Positions 39,753 to 49,301 of a stretch of 64,000 nt of DNA are shown in pieces; within the stretch, counting starts at the first letter, position 1; each line of letters starts with the position of its first letter. The stretch spans positions 749,741 to 813,740 of the forward strand of contig CAJTEE010000002.1 of assembly GCA_910575275.1 (NCBI GenBank). Direction: 5' to 3'. Position numbers and translations under genes: made by a program. Source of the stretch: Lachnospiraceae bacterium. GTDB taxonomy: Bacteria; Bacillota; Clostridia; Lachnospirales; Lachnospiraceae. Below the pieces are notes generated by a model. The model searched no databases. It was given only the letters and a program-made list of their open reading frames with translations, and was not told where the DNA came from.

Positions 39753-40559
39753 CTACCAATCCACGATCCGGTCTACGATAGCCTGCTGCTCCGTACTCGT
39801 GCGGCGCAGGTAGATCCGTGTGGTTTCAATGCTCTCATGCCCCATCAGATCCGCCAACAGGGCAATATCCTGGAATCGCTCCAAAAAGCTTTTCGCAAAA
39901 CGGTGACGGAACGAATGCGGATATACAACGGAGGGGTCGATCTGGTAGCGCTCTGCCAATACCTTTAACTGTCCGGAGATTCCCCGGGTCGTGATGCGCC
40001 TCCCATGCTTGTTGAGGAACAGAAAGCCGCTGTTTATCTCCCTCTCCTCGATCCATTCAAATGCCTCCTCGCGCAGAGCCCTCGGGATATAAATCCGCCT
40101 GAGCTTCCCTCCCTTGGAGTACAGATCCAGATACCCGATCTTTACATGCTCCACCTTGATCTGGATCAATTCACTGACACGGACCCCTGTCGCCGCCATG
40201 AAGCGTACCGTGAAATACCACTCCTTTTCCCCGCTCTCCTTCAGGCAGGTTTTAAAATACTCATAATCGGCTTCGCTGATTACATTTTCCAGAAATGCCT
40301 TCTGCTGGATCTTCACGAACTGCAGCTTCCACTCCGGTTTTTCGATGCTTTCGAGGTAGCAGTTAAGCGCACGGATCCTTAAGTTTACGGTCTTCGGCTT
40401 GTAGGACTCGATCAGCCACATACGATGTTCCTTCAATTTGCGCCTTGTGACCACATCGTACTGCTGATAAAACTGTTTGACCGCAGCCTTGTAGGACGTA
40501 ATCGTATTGTCCGACAAATCCGTCTCTTTCAGGTACGCTTCAAAGTCGTCCAAATTCAT
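39753..40559 (-). CDS. Orphan tyrosine recombinase/integrase
   Basis: 268 aa from the ATG at 40559. The N-terminal SAM-like core-binding domain (LSDNTITSYKAAVKQFYQQY) precedes a complete catalytic set: R in ATGVRVSEL, K in SKGGKLRR, H and R in HSFRHRF, H in MGHES and Tyr in TTRIYLRR. It is short, like XerC/D or lone chromosomal integrases. There are no phage, plasmid or conjugation genes nearby and no clear attachment site, so its target is unknown. It might be a domestic inversion or resolution enzyme. Confidence 0.9.
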   Translation of the reverse strand: MNLDDFEAYLKETDLSDNTITSYKAAVKQFYQQYDVVTRRKLKEHRMWLIESYKPKTVNLRIRALNCYLESIEKPEWKLQFVKIQQKAFLENVISEADYEYFKTCLKESGEKEWYFTVRFMAATGVRVSELIQIKVEHVKIGYLDLYSKGGKLRRIYIPRALREEAFEWIEEREINSGFLFLNKHGRRITTRGISGQLKVLAERYQIDPSVVYPHSFRHRFAKSFLERFQDIALLADLMGHESIETTRIYLRRTSTEQQAIVDRIVDW

Positions 40560-40698
40560 AAATTGAAACCCTCCTTTCAATCTATGATTTTAGCACGAAT
40601 TTTCTGGAAATAAATGGATATCTTTCAAATTTCGACTTTTTTCGACATAAAGACAGAACATGCAAATAATTGTTCCGCTGTTCCGGGGCGATATTAAT

Positions 40699-40753
40699 AA
40701 AAAAATACCGCCCCGGCTCTGATCTTCCGGTCAAAGCTGCGGCGGCATTTTTT
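40699..40753. terminator. Bidirectional terminator downstream of the TRAP operon
   Basis: AAAAAATA-CCGCC pairs with GGCGG-CATTTTTT over a 27-nt loop. Within it CCGGGGCG (40683-40690) and CGCCCCGG (40709-40716) can form an alternative stem. Confidence 0.6.
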
Positions 40754-40797
40754 ATGAGGCGGATTCTGCGCTTACACGCAGCATTTTCCTACACGTT

Positions 40798-41838
40798 TTA
40801 TTTCCCGGCAATCGCCTTGACAGCCGCGTAGCCGTCCTCCCCCCATATCTTGACTCCGAGCTCGTCACGGACACTCTGGGTTGCGTTCACGAACTCCTCC
40901 AGATCCGGCTCACAGACAGTCATGCCCGCGTCCACACACGTCTGGCGGTCCTTTTCCATGGCCGTCTCCATGTATTCGGCCGCAAATTCACGCGCTTCCC
41001 TGCAGGAATCCGAAATGAGCTTCTGGTATTCCTCCGAGAGGCCGTTATAGAAATCATCGTTGATCATAACAAACGCCGGTTTTACGATATGGTTCGTCAG
41101 TACCAGGTACTTGTTTACATTCTGGAAGCCGTAGGATACGGCCGTCTCGATCGGGTTTTCCTGCCCCTCTACGACGCCGGTCTGCATGGCGGAATACACC
41201 TCACCCATGTCCATCGGAGTCGGGTTCGTCCCGAACGCCTCAAAGGTCTTGACATAGTAATCACGCTCCGGCACGCGGATCTTCATGTTTTTCATATCGG
41301 CCAGGCTGTTGATTTCGATGTTGCTGGTGATGACGCGCGGGCTTCTCGGCAGCGTGTCCAGGATCCGGCACTTCCGCTCGTCAATGCTTTTCTGGATATA
41401 TGTCTTTCCCAGATCGCTCTCCATAAACTCCGTGTACTGGTCCAGCGTATCGAACAGGTACGGAAGGCAGAGATACTCAAGCTCCAAAACGCCTGGATCG
41501 CCGCTGGACATCATCTGAAGCTGATTCATGGAGACCTGCTCCACCTGTTCGTTTGTAGAGCCCGCCTGGTTGGAGGGATACAGTTCTACGACGATCTCGC
41601 CGCCGGACCCCGCCTCGACCAACTCCTTAAATTTTTTCATTCCCTCATAAGCCGCCTCACCCTCGTTTGCCCAGGTTGAATACTTGATTGTGACGGCGGC
41701 CTTCGTTTCCCCGCCCGCGGATGCCGTATCTTTGGAAGCTACCGTCGTAGCTGTCCCCGCAGAATTTCCACCACAGCCGGTCATAGCCAGTACCGTTACG
41801 ACTGCAAGAGCGGCCGCCAAAATTCGTTTCGTTTTCAT
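40798..41838 (-). CDS. TRAP transporter substrate-binding lipoprotein (DctP type)
   Basis: 346 aa with a lipoprotein signal (MTGCGG, lipid Cys22). The DctP/TAXI-type solute-binding domain has PERDYYVKTFEAFGTNPTPM, the TRAP-specific arginine stretch, and AMQTGVVEGQENP. It captures an organic acid or similar anion outside the cell. Order in the operon is creatininase-like, DctQ, DctM, DctP. The 155-bp gap before this gene may hold an internal regulatory element. Confidence 0.93.
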   Translation of the reverse strand: MKTKRILAAALAVVTVLAMTGCGGNSAGTATTVASKDTASAGGETKAAVTIKYSTWANEGEAAYEGMKKFKELVEAGSGGEIVVELYPSNQAGSTNEQVEQVSMNQLQMMSSGDPGVLELEYLCLPYLFDTLDQYTEFMESDLGKTYIQKSIDERKCRILDTLPRSPRVITSNIEINSLADMKNMKIRVPERDYYVKTFEAFGTNPTPMDMGEVYSAMQTGVVEGQENPIETAVSYGFQNVNKYLVLTNHIVKPAFVMINDDFYNGLSEEYQKLISDSCREAREFAAEYMETAMEKDRQTCVDAGMTVCEPDLEEFVNATQSVRDELGVKIWGEDGYAAVKAIAGK

Positions 41839-41993
41839 GTTTTTCTCTCCTTTTCCATTTCGATAACTCTTAGTATCTCTTTTTTGTTCGCCGCTTGTTG
41901 CAGTCCGGCTCCCTTTACTGCAGAAGACAAAAATCCGTTCCGAATTTTTTCCTGCCAGGCGGCTTGTAAACGTGTGTCATTGAGATTTGGCCT

Positions 41994-43271
41994 TTACCGC
42001 ATCACCAGATTCGGAAGGAACAGACTGAGCTGCGGTACGAAGGTGATCAGCAGGATCGAAATAATAAGCGGCAGATATAACGGCATCATCGCCTTTGTCA
42101 GGCGGGCAAAGCCCATCTTCGTAATGCTGTTTACGACAAACAGCATACTGCCCACCGGAGGCGTGCAGCCCCCAAAGGTCAGCGTGACCACCATGATCAG
42201 TCCGAAATGGACCGGATCAATGCCGATGGCCCGCGCAACCGGAAGAAGGATCGGCGCCAGCACGACCAATGCCTGCGATGCCTGCATAAAAAAGCCGATC
42301 AGAATCAGCAGGAAGAGAATCAGCAGCGTGAGTACGGTTTTATTGCTGCTGATGCCGAGCATCACGTTTACCAGCATGTCCGGCGCCTTTGACATCGTGA
42401 GCACCCAGGAAAAACAGCTCGCTGCCGCCAGGATCAGCATATTGTTCATGCTGTTGACGCCCACCTTTTTGAGGGATTCAAAAAATGTGGACAGCTTAAT
42501 ATTCCGGTATACAAAGAAACCGATTACGATTCCATAAAGCACCGCGATCGCCGCGCTCTCTGTCGGCGTAAAAATACCGGTCATGGTTCCGCCGATGATG
42601 ATGATCGGCATCATAAGCGCACTGAATCCCTTCGTCACGGCGCGGCCCATCTGTTTTGGGGTCGCCTTCGGATAGCTCGGATACTTCATTTTCACTGCAT
42701 GGAAATGTGTATAGAGCATCTGCGTTCCGGCGACGATCAGCCCCGGTACGACGCCGGCGATTAAAAGCCGTCCCACATCGGTCCCGGTTAAGATCCCGTA
42801 GAGCACCAGTGTGATGCTGGGAGGAATGATTGGCCCTACGCAGGAGGAGGCCACCGTGATCGCGGCGGAGAAATCCAGATCATAGCCCTCTCTCACCATG
42901 GCCGGGATCAATGACGAGCCGAGCGCCGCCGTATCCGCCGTCGCGGATCCGGAAACACCGGCAAAAAAGACGCTTGCCACGATATTGACCTGGGCCAGCC
43001 CGCCCTTCATATGGCCTACCAGGGCTTTTGCGAGCTCAATAATCTTTTCGGTAACACCGCTGATGTTCATTAACTCGCCCGCCATAAAGAAAAACGGGAT
43101 CGCAAGCATGGTAAAGCTGTTTGCCCCATTCACCATACGCTGCACAATCATCGCCAAGGATGTACCCGTCGCCAGCATATAGCCTGCGGAAGCGATCCCC
43201 AGGGAGTAAGCGACAGGCACGCCAAACAGCATCATAACGACCAGTACAAGAAAGAAAATGCCGACTATCAT
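41994..43271 (-). CDS. TRAP transporter large permease (DctM type)
   Basis: 425 aa, about twelve helices. Family motifs LFGVPVAYSLG, SGSATADTAALGS and GPIIPPSI are present near the N-terminus and middle, and GCTPPVGS near residue 360. It moves the bound substrate with a Na+ gradient. It overlaps the DctQ gene as ATGA. Confidence 0.95.
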   Translation of the reverse strand: MIVGIFFLVLVVMMLFGVPVAYSLGIASAGYMLATGTSLAMIVQRMVNGANSFTMLAIPFFFMAGELMNISGVTEKIIELAKALVGHMKGGLAQVNIVASVFFAGVSGSATADTAALGSSLIPAMVREGYDLDFSAAITVASSCVGPIIPPSITLVLYGILTGTDVGRLLIAGVVPGLIVAGTQMLYTHFHAVKMKYPSYPKATPKQMGRAVTKGFSALMMPIIIIGGTMTGIFTPTESAAIAVLYGIVIGFFVYRNIKLSTFFESLKKVGVNSMNNMLILAAASCFSWVLTMSKAPDMLVNVMLGISSNKTVLTLLILFLLILIGFFMQASQALVVLAPILLPVARAIGIDPVHFGLIMVVTLTFGGCTPPVGSMLFVVNSITKMGFARLTKAMMPLYLPLIISILLITFVPQLSLFLPNLVMR

Positions 43272-43831
43272 CTCTGTCCCTCCTCCCGTAAGGCTTCTTC
43301 GGTTATCGCTGCCCCTTCATTCTCCTCCGCTACCTCCGTATCGGCGTCCTTTAAACAAAATTCGCCTTTGCGGAAGCGGCCAAGATCATAAAACCAGCGC
43401 GCAGCCGTCATGACGGCCATTACGGCAAGGCCGACCGTACCCGCCAGACGCCACATATAGCCCGGGATCGGGAGCGCGCCAAGCTGATTTTTTCCCGCGG
43501 CCTTGAGGAGCGGGAAGCTGGCATAGGAGCACACGAGGCAGAACATGAGAATCATGAGCTGGCGGAGCGTATAAAGCGCAAACTGCACCGGTCGGGGGAA
43601 TTTTTCCGTTATAATATTAATCGTCATATGATCGTCATCAAAGTTGGAAACTGCCGAACCGACCATGCACATCCACACGACGAGAAAGCGGACCAGCTCC
43701 TCGCTCCAGACGAGCGAACGATTGAATACATAGCGGCTGATCACCTGGAGACAAGTCACTGCGATGATTACAAAGAAAACGATGCCGACCAGTGTCCGGA
43801 GGGGAAATGCGAAATCTTTTTTTCTTTTCAT
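43268..43831 (-). CDS. TRAP transporter small permease (DctQ type)
   Basis: 187 aa from the ATG at 43831, with GAAGGAG upstream. Four hydrophobic helices and the DctQ signature RYVFNRSLVWSEELVRFLVVW are present, with VSNFDDDHMTI after the second helix. A polar acidic tail (about 45 aa) follows the last helix. Coupled to DctM by a 4-bp overlap. Confidence 0.93.
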   Translation of the reverse strand: MKRKKDFAFPLRTLVGIVFFVIIAVTCLQVISRYVFNRSLVWSEELVRFLVVWMCMVGSAVSNFDDDHMTINIITEKFPRPVQFALYTLRQLMILMFCLVCSYASFPLLKAAGKNQLGALPIPGYMWRLAGTVGLAVMAVMTAARWFYDLGRFRKGEFCLKDADTEVAEENEGAAITEEALREEGQR

Positions 43832-43854
43832 ATTCTCTCCTTCTGAATGCTTCT

Positions 43855-44577
43855 TTAGAACGCGTTTTTGTAATAGGACAGAATCCGTTCCACACAAGCC
43901 TCCACGATCGCCTTTCCTTTTTCTGACGTCGCTGTCCTTGCATCCCCGATGCTGCCGTTCGGGGTCTTCTCGGTAAAATGCTCATATTGGAGCACATCCG
44001 GATAGGCGTTCGGTTTTGCCTCCACGCAGGTGATCTCATCATGATCCACCAGTTCCGGATACAGATACAGGATCACACTAGTGCCGCATTCGCTGGCATG
44101 TCCGTGTGCCATGGCTCCCTTGAAATCGAAGATCTCTTTGCAGTTGGCCTGCGTGAATCTCCACCAGTCGATCTGGAACGCCTTGATTCCATCCTTTAAA
44201 TGTTTTTTAATTATGTAGCTTACCGTGTCCACATTGCCCGCATGGCCGGTCAGGAAAATGAAATTTTTTGCCCCATCCTGAATCAGTTTCCTGACCAAAA
44301 ATTCCAGATACTCCTCCAAAATCATCCGCGGCATCGGGAATGTGCAGGAAAATGCTTCCAGGGCGCTGGATTCGCCGGCTTCGACGGTCGGGGCAATGAG
44401 CGCTCCCGTTTTCTCTGCCAGAATTTCTGCAATCTTCTGTACTACTAGCAGATCGGTACCCATCGGAAGCTGCGGACCATACACCTCACACGCCCCGGTT
44501 GGGATAATAACGGTCGGGTTTTCGGCAAGACGGGAAAGATATTTTTTCCCGCTCATCTTACGGATATGATTTTCCAT
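43855..44577 (-). CDS. Creatininase-family amidohydrolase-like protein
   Basis: 240 aa, first gene of the TRAP operon. The family motif E-x-H-G-x-H, which supplies metal ligands, reads CEVYGPQLPMGTD here. The two expected His are thus Tyr and Gln, while E and D are kept. The later H (LTGHAGN) and E (HASECGTS) are present. A creatinine substrate is unlikely; TRAP-linked members probably open amide rings of an imported compound. The altered ligands make its metal dependence uncertain. Upstream lies a divergent LysR gene. Confidence 0.82.
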   Translation of the reverse strand: MENHIRKMSGKKYLSRLAENPTVIIPTGACEVYGPQLPMGTDLLVVQKIAEILAEKTGALIAPTVEAGESSALEAFSCTFPMPRMILEEYLEFLVRKLIQDGAKNFIFLTGHAGNVDTVSYIIKKHLKDGIKAFQIDWWRFTQANCKEIFDFKGAMAHGHASECGTSVILYLYPELVDHDEITCVEAKPNAYPDVLQYEHFTEKTPNGSIGDARTATSEKGKAIVEACVERILSYYKNAF

Positions 44578-44615
44578 GAAAGGGATTCCTCCTTTATGAA
44601 TTTTTTATAGTTGAA

Positions 44616-44672
44616 ATTATAGCACAATTCCTGTAGAATATTAGTGACGCTTTTTTATACTGTTATAAAAAA
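44616..44672 (-). promoter_or_regulatory. Promoter and LysR-type palindrome before the creatininase-TRAP operon
   Basis: The minus strand -10 TATAAT is at 44621-44616; no good -35 lies 17 bp away. An AT palindrome TTTTTTATA/TATAAAAAA (44651-44672), with a 4-bp centre, sits about 50 bp upstream of the predicted start site, where LysR activators usually bind. A second TTTTATAAAA lies near 44686. Confidence 0.65.
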
Positions 44673-44799
44673 ATATCATATCCATTTTTATAAAAGCATA
44701 TTTTACCTTTTATTTCTGTCATTTTACTTAAAATTCGTTTCTGCTTAATTAAAATCTGTTAATCGTTTTATGTACAACAGACAAAAGAGGTGCGAACCC

Positions 44800-45705
44800 A
44801 TGACGATTGAAAATCTAAACTGTTTTCTCATTCTTGCGGAGGAATTAAGCTTCACGCGGGCATCCAAAAAAGCCCATATCACCCAGGCCGCCTTAAGCAG
44901 GCGGATCAGCAGTCTGGAGGCGGAGCTGGGGGTACAGCTCTTTAGCCGCAACCGCCATACGGTCTTTCTTACCCCGACCGGACACGAGCTTTTTCTGCAG
45001 ATCCGGCCGGTTTTGGAGGATTATGACAATGCGATCTGCAGAGTGCAGAATATCGCAAAGGGCGTCGTCGATGTGGTCCGTGTCGGAATCGGTTCTTATG
45101 AGCAGCATCTCCTCTCCCCTGTCATTCAGGAATTTATCAGAAAACATCCCATCTCCCAGATTCATTTCTTTCAATATAAATACCGGGAGCTTGTCGAGGA
45201 ATTTAACCGCAGGCATCTGGATTTAATCGTCTCCAGCGACCAGTTTTTCGAACTCCTGACCGGAGAGAATCTGGAGTACCTTCTGCTTCACGACCATCCC
45301 TGGGCCCTTGTGCTGAATCGGAAAAATCCTCTGGCTGCTCTCGACCCTGTACCGATCGCCGACTTGAGCACGCAAAATATTATTACCATGAATCGGAGCT
45401 CTCTCGGCGTCCTGTCTGATCTTTATAAGGGGCGCTTTACTCCTTCCCGCGCCGATTTTGTAAATTCCTGTGACACAAAGCTCTTGTTAGTTTCTGCTAA
45501 TCGAGGGGTAGGCTTCGTCCCAGAATTTATGGATCTGGGCGCATACCCCGGGATTGTAACCCGCGGGCTCTCTCCCCATTACCGTCCGAGAAAATTTTTC
45601 GCCGTGTTCCGAAAAGACAGCCCCAATCTCTGCGCCAGTATGCTCGCAAAGGAGCTTCACTCCTTCTATCAGCACACTCTTTGGATGCAGGAGCAGCCGC
45701 AGTGA
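44800..45705 (+). CDS. LysR-family regulator, probable activator of the TRAP operon
   Basis: 301 aa from the ATG at 44800. N-terminal helix-turn-helix: MTIENLNCFLILAEELSFTR, HITQAALSRRISSLEAELG. The effector domain has the usual LysR layout (VVDVVRVGIGSYEQHLL, LIVSSDQFFE, LLVSANRGVGFVPEF). It lies back to back with the creatininase-TRAP operon over a 222-bp AT-rich gap containing the palindrome. The ligand is presumably the transported compound or its breakdown product. Confidence 0.92.
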   Translation: MTIENLNCFLILAEELSFTRASKKAHITQAALSRRISSLEAELGVQLFSRNRHTVFLTPTGHELFLQIRPVLEDYDNAICRVQNIAKGVVDVVRVGIGSYEQHLLSPVIQEFIRKHPISQIHFFQYKYRELVEEFNRRHLDLIVSSDQFFELLTGENLEYLLLHDHPWALVLNRKNPLAALDPVPIADLSTQNIITMNRSSLGVLSDLYKGRFTPSRADFVNSCDTKLLLVSANRGVGFVPEFMDLGAYPGIVTRGLSPHYRPRKFFAVFRKDSPNLCASMLAKELHSFYQHTLWMQEQPQ

Positions 45706-45789
45706 CCTCAACTCCGTGCGGGTCCGTACTCCGTTAGGCCAGACTCTGCGCAGCCCGGCCCGGCAGGGTCTTTTATTATATATGATAAC

Positions 45790-45841
45790 AAATACGCCGC
45801 CGCTCCCATAATCTTGCGATCATAGGAGCGGCGGCGTATTT
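45790..45841. terminator. Bidirectional terminator between convergent genes
   Basis: Perfect 17-bp stem (arms 45790-45806 and 45825-45841, AAATACGCCGCCGCTCC and inverse) around an 18-nt loop, with AT-rich flanks. It separates the LysR gene from the SDR gene. Confidence 0.8.
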
Positions 45842-45862
45842 CAACCTGTATGTTCTGTTATT

Positions 45863-46762
45863 TTACAGATACTGGCCATTGTCGCAGACGATCACCTGGC
45901 CAGTGATGGCTCTGGACATGTCGGAGCCCAAAAACAGTGCAAGCATTGCCTGGTCGATCGGGAAGGTAGGCACATTGCGCACCGAGCGCTTGTGCAGGAT
46001 CGGGATCATATCAGAACCGACCGGCGCAAGCCCTGCATCGCCTTTATCCACGGCCTCCTGACGCAGGGACAGCGGCGTCACGGTAAAGCCCGGACAAAGC
46101 GCATTGCAGTGTACGCCGGTACCCACGCAGCGCAGCGCGATGCTCTTGGTCAGGGTATTGAGCCCGCCCTTCGCCGCAGAGTACGAGGAACCGCACAGAG
46201 GGCGCACTCCGTTCACGGAGGAGACATTTACGATATTGCCGTAATTCTGCGGGAGCATAAGGTTTAACGCCTCGCGGCAGTAATACATCGGCCCCTTTAA
46301 ATTGATATCGACCATGCTGTCGATCGCGTCGTCTGTCGCCGTCTCCGCACGGAACTGATCGCCGACACCAGCATTGTTTACCAGCGTGTCCAGGCGTCCG
46401 TATTTCTCCCTGATAAACGCCATGACTTTCCTCGCATCTTCTTTATTGGAGGCATCCGCCACAAAAGGCGTAACCTCCGCTCCGGTCTCCTCTGCGATCT
46501 TCGCAGCCGCCGCCTCAAGCTTTTCCTTTCTTCTGGCCGTGATGATAAGCTTTGCACCGTGCTCGGCATACAGATGCGCCATCGTGTAGCCCATACCGTC
46601 TGAGGCGCCTGTCACCAGGCAGACCTTGCCATCCAGGATTTTGGAAAAATTGATGTCGATTTTGTCATCCTCCGACACGGCCGCTGCATAATCGTCCGAT
46701 TTCGGCTGCCAGCTCACGTTGATATTATGTTCGTCCAATCTCTTAAACTTCTCACTGTTCAT
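45863..46762 (-). CDS. Short-chain dehydrogenase/reductase with N-terminal extension
   Basis: 299 aa. The NAD(P)-binding motif TGASDGMG begins near residue 52, NNAG follows, and the catalytic Ser-Tyr-Lys set is SSVNG...SSYSAAKGG. About 40 residues precede the Rossmann core, an extension not seen in the classical 250-aa form. The C-terminal GSDMSRAITGQVIVCDNGQ is typical. It is divergent from a LysR-family gene 204 bp away, probably its regulator. The substrate is not known. Confidence 0.92.
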   Translation of the reverse strand: MNSEKFKRLDEHNINVSWQPKSDDYAAAVSEDDKIDINFSKILDGKVCLVTGASDGMGYTMAHLYAEHGAKLIITARRKEKLEAAAAKIAEETGAEVTPFVADASNKEDARKVMAFIREKYGRLDTLVNNAGVGDQFRAETATDDAIDSMVDINLKGPMYYCREALNLMLPQNYGNIVNVSSVNGVRPLCGSSYSAAKGGLNTLTKSIALRCVGTGVHCNALCPGFTVTPLSLRQEAVDKGDAGLAPVGSDMIPILHKRSVRNVPTFPIDQAMLALFLGSDMSRAITGQVIVCDNGQYL

Positions 46763-46900
46763 GCTTTTCTTTCCTTTCTTTTCGTATGTATCCCTGCAAG
46801 ATATCTGATGGTTTTACTATACGGCATTTTCCATGTGATAGCAAATATTTATTTCGAATGTCTGGACATTCTTTTTATGCATATCAAAATCAAAAACATA

Positions 46901-46929
46901 TTGCAGTCTTTTCCCTTCCCTTGTACAAT
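46901..46929 (+). promoter_or_regulatory. Promoter of the LysR gene at 46967
   Basis: TTGCAG (46901-46906), 17 bp, TACAAT (46924-46929). Confidence 0.65.
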
Positions 46930-46966
46930 GAGAATAACAAAAAAACAAGAAAGGACACGATGCAGC

Positions 46967-47851
46967 ATGGAACTGCGGCTGTTAAAGTATTTTCTGGCCG
47001 TTGCCAGGGAACAGAGCATCACGGCGGCGGCCGAATCCCTTCATATCACCCAGCCCTCGCTCTCCAAGGGGATCCAGACGCTTGAGGAGGAGCTTGGCAA
47101 ACAGCTTTTGATCCGTACCAACCGCAACGTACTTCTCACCGAAGACGGTTTGTTTGTGCAAAAGCAGGCCAAAGAGATCCTGGACATGGCCGAAAAGCTT
47201 CAGGCCGGTTTAAGCAGCCGGGAGGCGCTTCGGGGGGATGTATACATCGGAAGCTCCGAGACCGGCGTCTTCTTTCGGGTCGCCCAGGTCATCCACAGAA
47301 TCTACAAGGAATATCCGCAGATCCGGTTTCACATTTTCAGTGGTACGGCCGACCTTGTATTGGACCGCTTAAGCCGCGGCCTCCTGGATTTTGGCATTCT
47401 CCTGGAGGCGCCCAGTACGCGCAGCTATTTACAGATGCCCCTTCCCTCCGAACACCGCTGGGGCTTCTATATGAGAAGCGACGATCCGTACGCCGCCAAA
47501 GGCTGCATCACGCCGCAGGATATCCCGGGCCTTCCGCTCATCGTCTCCGACCGCCACGAGATCCGGCAGCTTCTGGCCGGATGGGCCGGGCTTGAGACCG
47601 GGGAGCTTACGATCGCTGCCTCCTACAATCTGATCCTCAATGCTGCCTTCCTTGTCCGGGCCGGAATAGGCTGCGCCTTCTCCCCCGACGGGCTTTTAGA
47701 AACGCCGGCCGCGGGTTCCCTTCGCTTTGTTCCCGCAGCCCCCGCGCTTCCCGAGGTACAGAATATCGTCTGGAAGCGTTCCTCGGCTGTCTCCCCCGCC
47801 TGCCGCATCTTCTTAGAACAACTGCGGGAGGAGCTTTCGCCCCTCCCGTGA
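46967..47851 (+). CDS. LysR-family regulator
   Basis: 294 aa from the ATG at 46967 (MELRLLKYFLAVAREQSITA), with AAAGGA upstream. The helix-turn-helix (AAAESLHITQPSLSKGIQTL) and an effector domain with the usual GDVYIGSSETGVFF and LLDFGILLEAPS landmarks are present. Longer upstream frames lack a ribosome site. It faces the SDR gene back to back and converges on galK. Likely regulates the SDR gene. Confidence 0.92.
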   Translation: MELRLLKYFLAVAREQSITAAAESLHITQPSLSKGIQTLEEELGKQLLIRTNRNVLLTEDGLFVQKQAKEILDMAEKLQAGLSSREALRGDVYIGSSETGVFFRVAQVIHRIYKEYPQIRFHIFSGTADLVLDRLSRGLLDFGILLEAPSTRSYLQMPLPSEHRWGFYMRSDDPYAAKGCITPQDIPGLPLIVSDRHEIRQLLAGWAGLETGELTIAASYNLILNAAFLVRAGIGCAFSPDGLLETPAAGSLRFVPAAPALPEVQNIVWKRSSAVSPACRIFLEQLREELSPLP

Positions 47852-47907
47852 TCCTCATTTTCCTATCGTCTTCCCCGCGCCGGTTTTTCTGTATGGAAAC
47901 ACCGGCG

Positions 47908-49209
47908 TCATTCGCCACTTCCGATATACGGATCCACACACACTGCACCATAGGGCCGGATGCTCATCCGATAGGCGCCGCCCTCCCCGACCGCTTTCTC
48001 AATATACGCGATATACTCATCAACAACCGCATTCGGCAGGATTGCCAAAATCACGCCTGCAAAACCGCCTCCGTGTACCCGGCAGGCGCCACAGCCCTTT
48101 TTCCCGATAAAGAGCTCCGTGAGCGCCAGCGCCGTCGTGATGCCCTGCTCCGTCTCTCCTCCGACGTAGCAATTCTGAAGCCACTTCCACGACGAGTTCC
48201 CCGACTCGGTGATCAGCCTCAAAAAATCATCAAACCGGTTTTCCCGAAGCGCCGCCACCTCGGCCTCCACACGCTTATTCTCCTCGAAGAAATGGAGCGC
48301 ACGAAGAAGCGCCCGGTCCCCCGCCTCTTTGAGAACCCGGCCGACGTTTGTAAGGACCTCCTCCTCGGCAAGCTCGGCAAGGACTGTCTTATGGAACACC
48401 GCGGCCACCTTCCCCATCTCCTTCGGGATGGAGGAGTACTCCTCACTGAGATCTGCGTGGCCCCTGCCGGTCTGGACAATGATCAGGCTGTGGTCCTGCG
48501 CGCCGAAATCATAGTCGATTCTCTCGACAACCGGCTTTTTCGGGTCCTTAAAGTCGATCGTGATCATACCGCCGACCGCACAGGCCATCTGGTCAAGAAG
48601 CCCCGACGCCTTGTCCCAGTAATGATTTTCCGCATACTTTCCGATATGGGCATAGCTGACCACATCCATCTCCCCGCCATTAAAAAACGTATTAATCATC
48701 GAACAAATCAACATCTCATAAGCGGCAGAGGAGCTAACGCCCGCCGCACTGATCACATTACTCGTAATATAAGCGTCAAAGCCGCCGATCTTCTTCCCCA
48801 TCTCCAGGAAGCCCTTCAGCAACCCCTTAGTCAAATCGACGGTCCCCGCCCTTTTCACACTCGGAGTCAGGTCATTTAAAGCGATCGTAAAATCCTGATC
48901 ATACGTCTCACTGATAATACGGATCACATCCGTCCCATTCGCCGCGGCCGCAGCGACACAGTCCAAATTAATACTGCCCGCCAGCACCTTCCCGTGATTA
49001 TGGTCCGTATGATTCCCGCTGATCTCCGTCCGGCCCGCCGAGCTAAACAAACTGACCGGCCTCTCACCGAACTTCTTCACAAACTCCTCCACCACATGCA
49101 CATACCGCTCCCGATTCTTTAAAACCCCCGCCTTCCCATACATTTTCACCAAAAAATCCTCGGCCTTCTCACTCTCCAACGCCTTCAAAAGAGATTTCAC
49201 TTCCATCAT
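47908..49209 (-). CDS. galK: Galactokinase
   Basis: 433 aa GHMP kinase that makes galactose 1-phosphate. The signature GRTEISGNHTDHNHGKVL is a variant of the usual GRVNLIGEHTDY. GVSSSAAYEML (ATP loop) and GGGFAGVIL (third motif) are present. The catalytic Arg and Asp are kept (R60s region and LLDQMACAVGG). No galT or galE is nearby, so it stands alone here. The first two codons are ATGATG; GGAGGG lies just upstream. Confidence 0.9.
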   Translation of the reverse strand: MMEVKSLLKALESEKAEDFLVKMYGKAGVLKNRERYVHVVEEFVKKFGERPVSLFSSAGRTEISGNHTDHNHGKVLAGSINLDCVAAAAANGTDVIRIISETYDQDFTIALNDLTPSVKRAGTVDLTKGLLKGFLEMGKKIGGFDAYITSNVISAAGVSSSAAYEMLICSMINTFFNGGEMDVVSYAHIGKYAENHYWDKASGLLDQMACAVGGMITIDFKDPKKPVVERIDYDFGAQDHSLIIVQTGRGHADLSEEYSSIPKEMGKVAAVFHKTVLAELAEEEVLTNVGRVLKEAGDRALLRALHFFEENKRVEAEVAALRENRFDDFLRLITESGNSSWKWLQNCYVGGETEQGITTALALTELFIGKKGCGACRVHGGGFAGVILAILPNAVVDEYIAYIEKAVGEGGAYRMSIRPYGAVCVDPYIGSGE

Positions 49210-49301
49210 TTCCCTCCTCGCTTTCTACAAGCCTCAAAATTTCCCTATAATTATACCTGATTTTACCACATTTGTACACCTTCAACTCACTCTCAAACAC
49301 T

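Noticed and set aside
39753..40559. Prophage or integrative element around the integrase gene
   Set aside because: No phage, relaxase or replication genes and no direct-repeat attachment sites were seen nearby.
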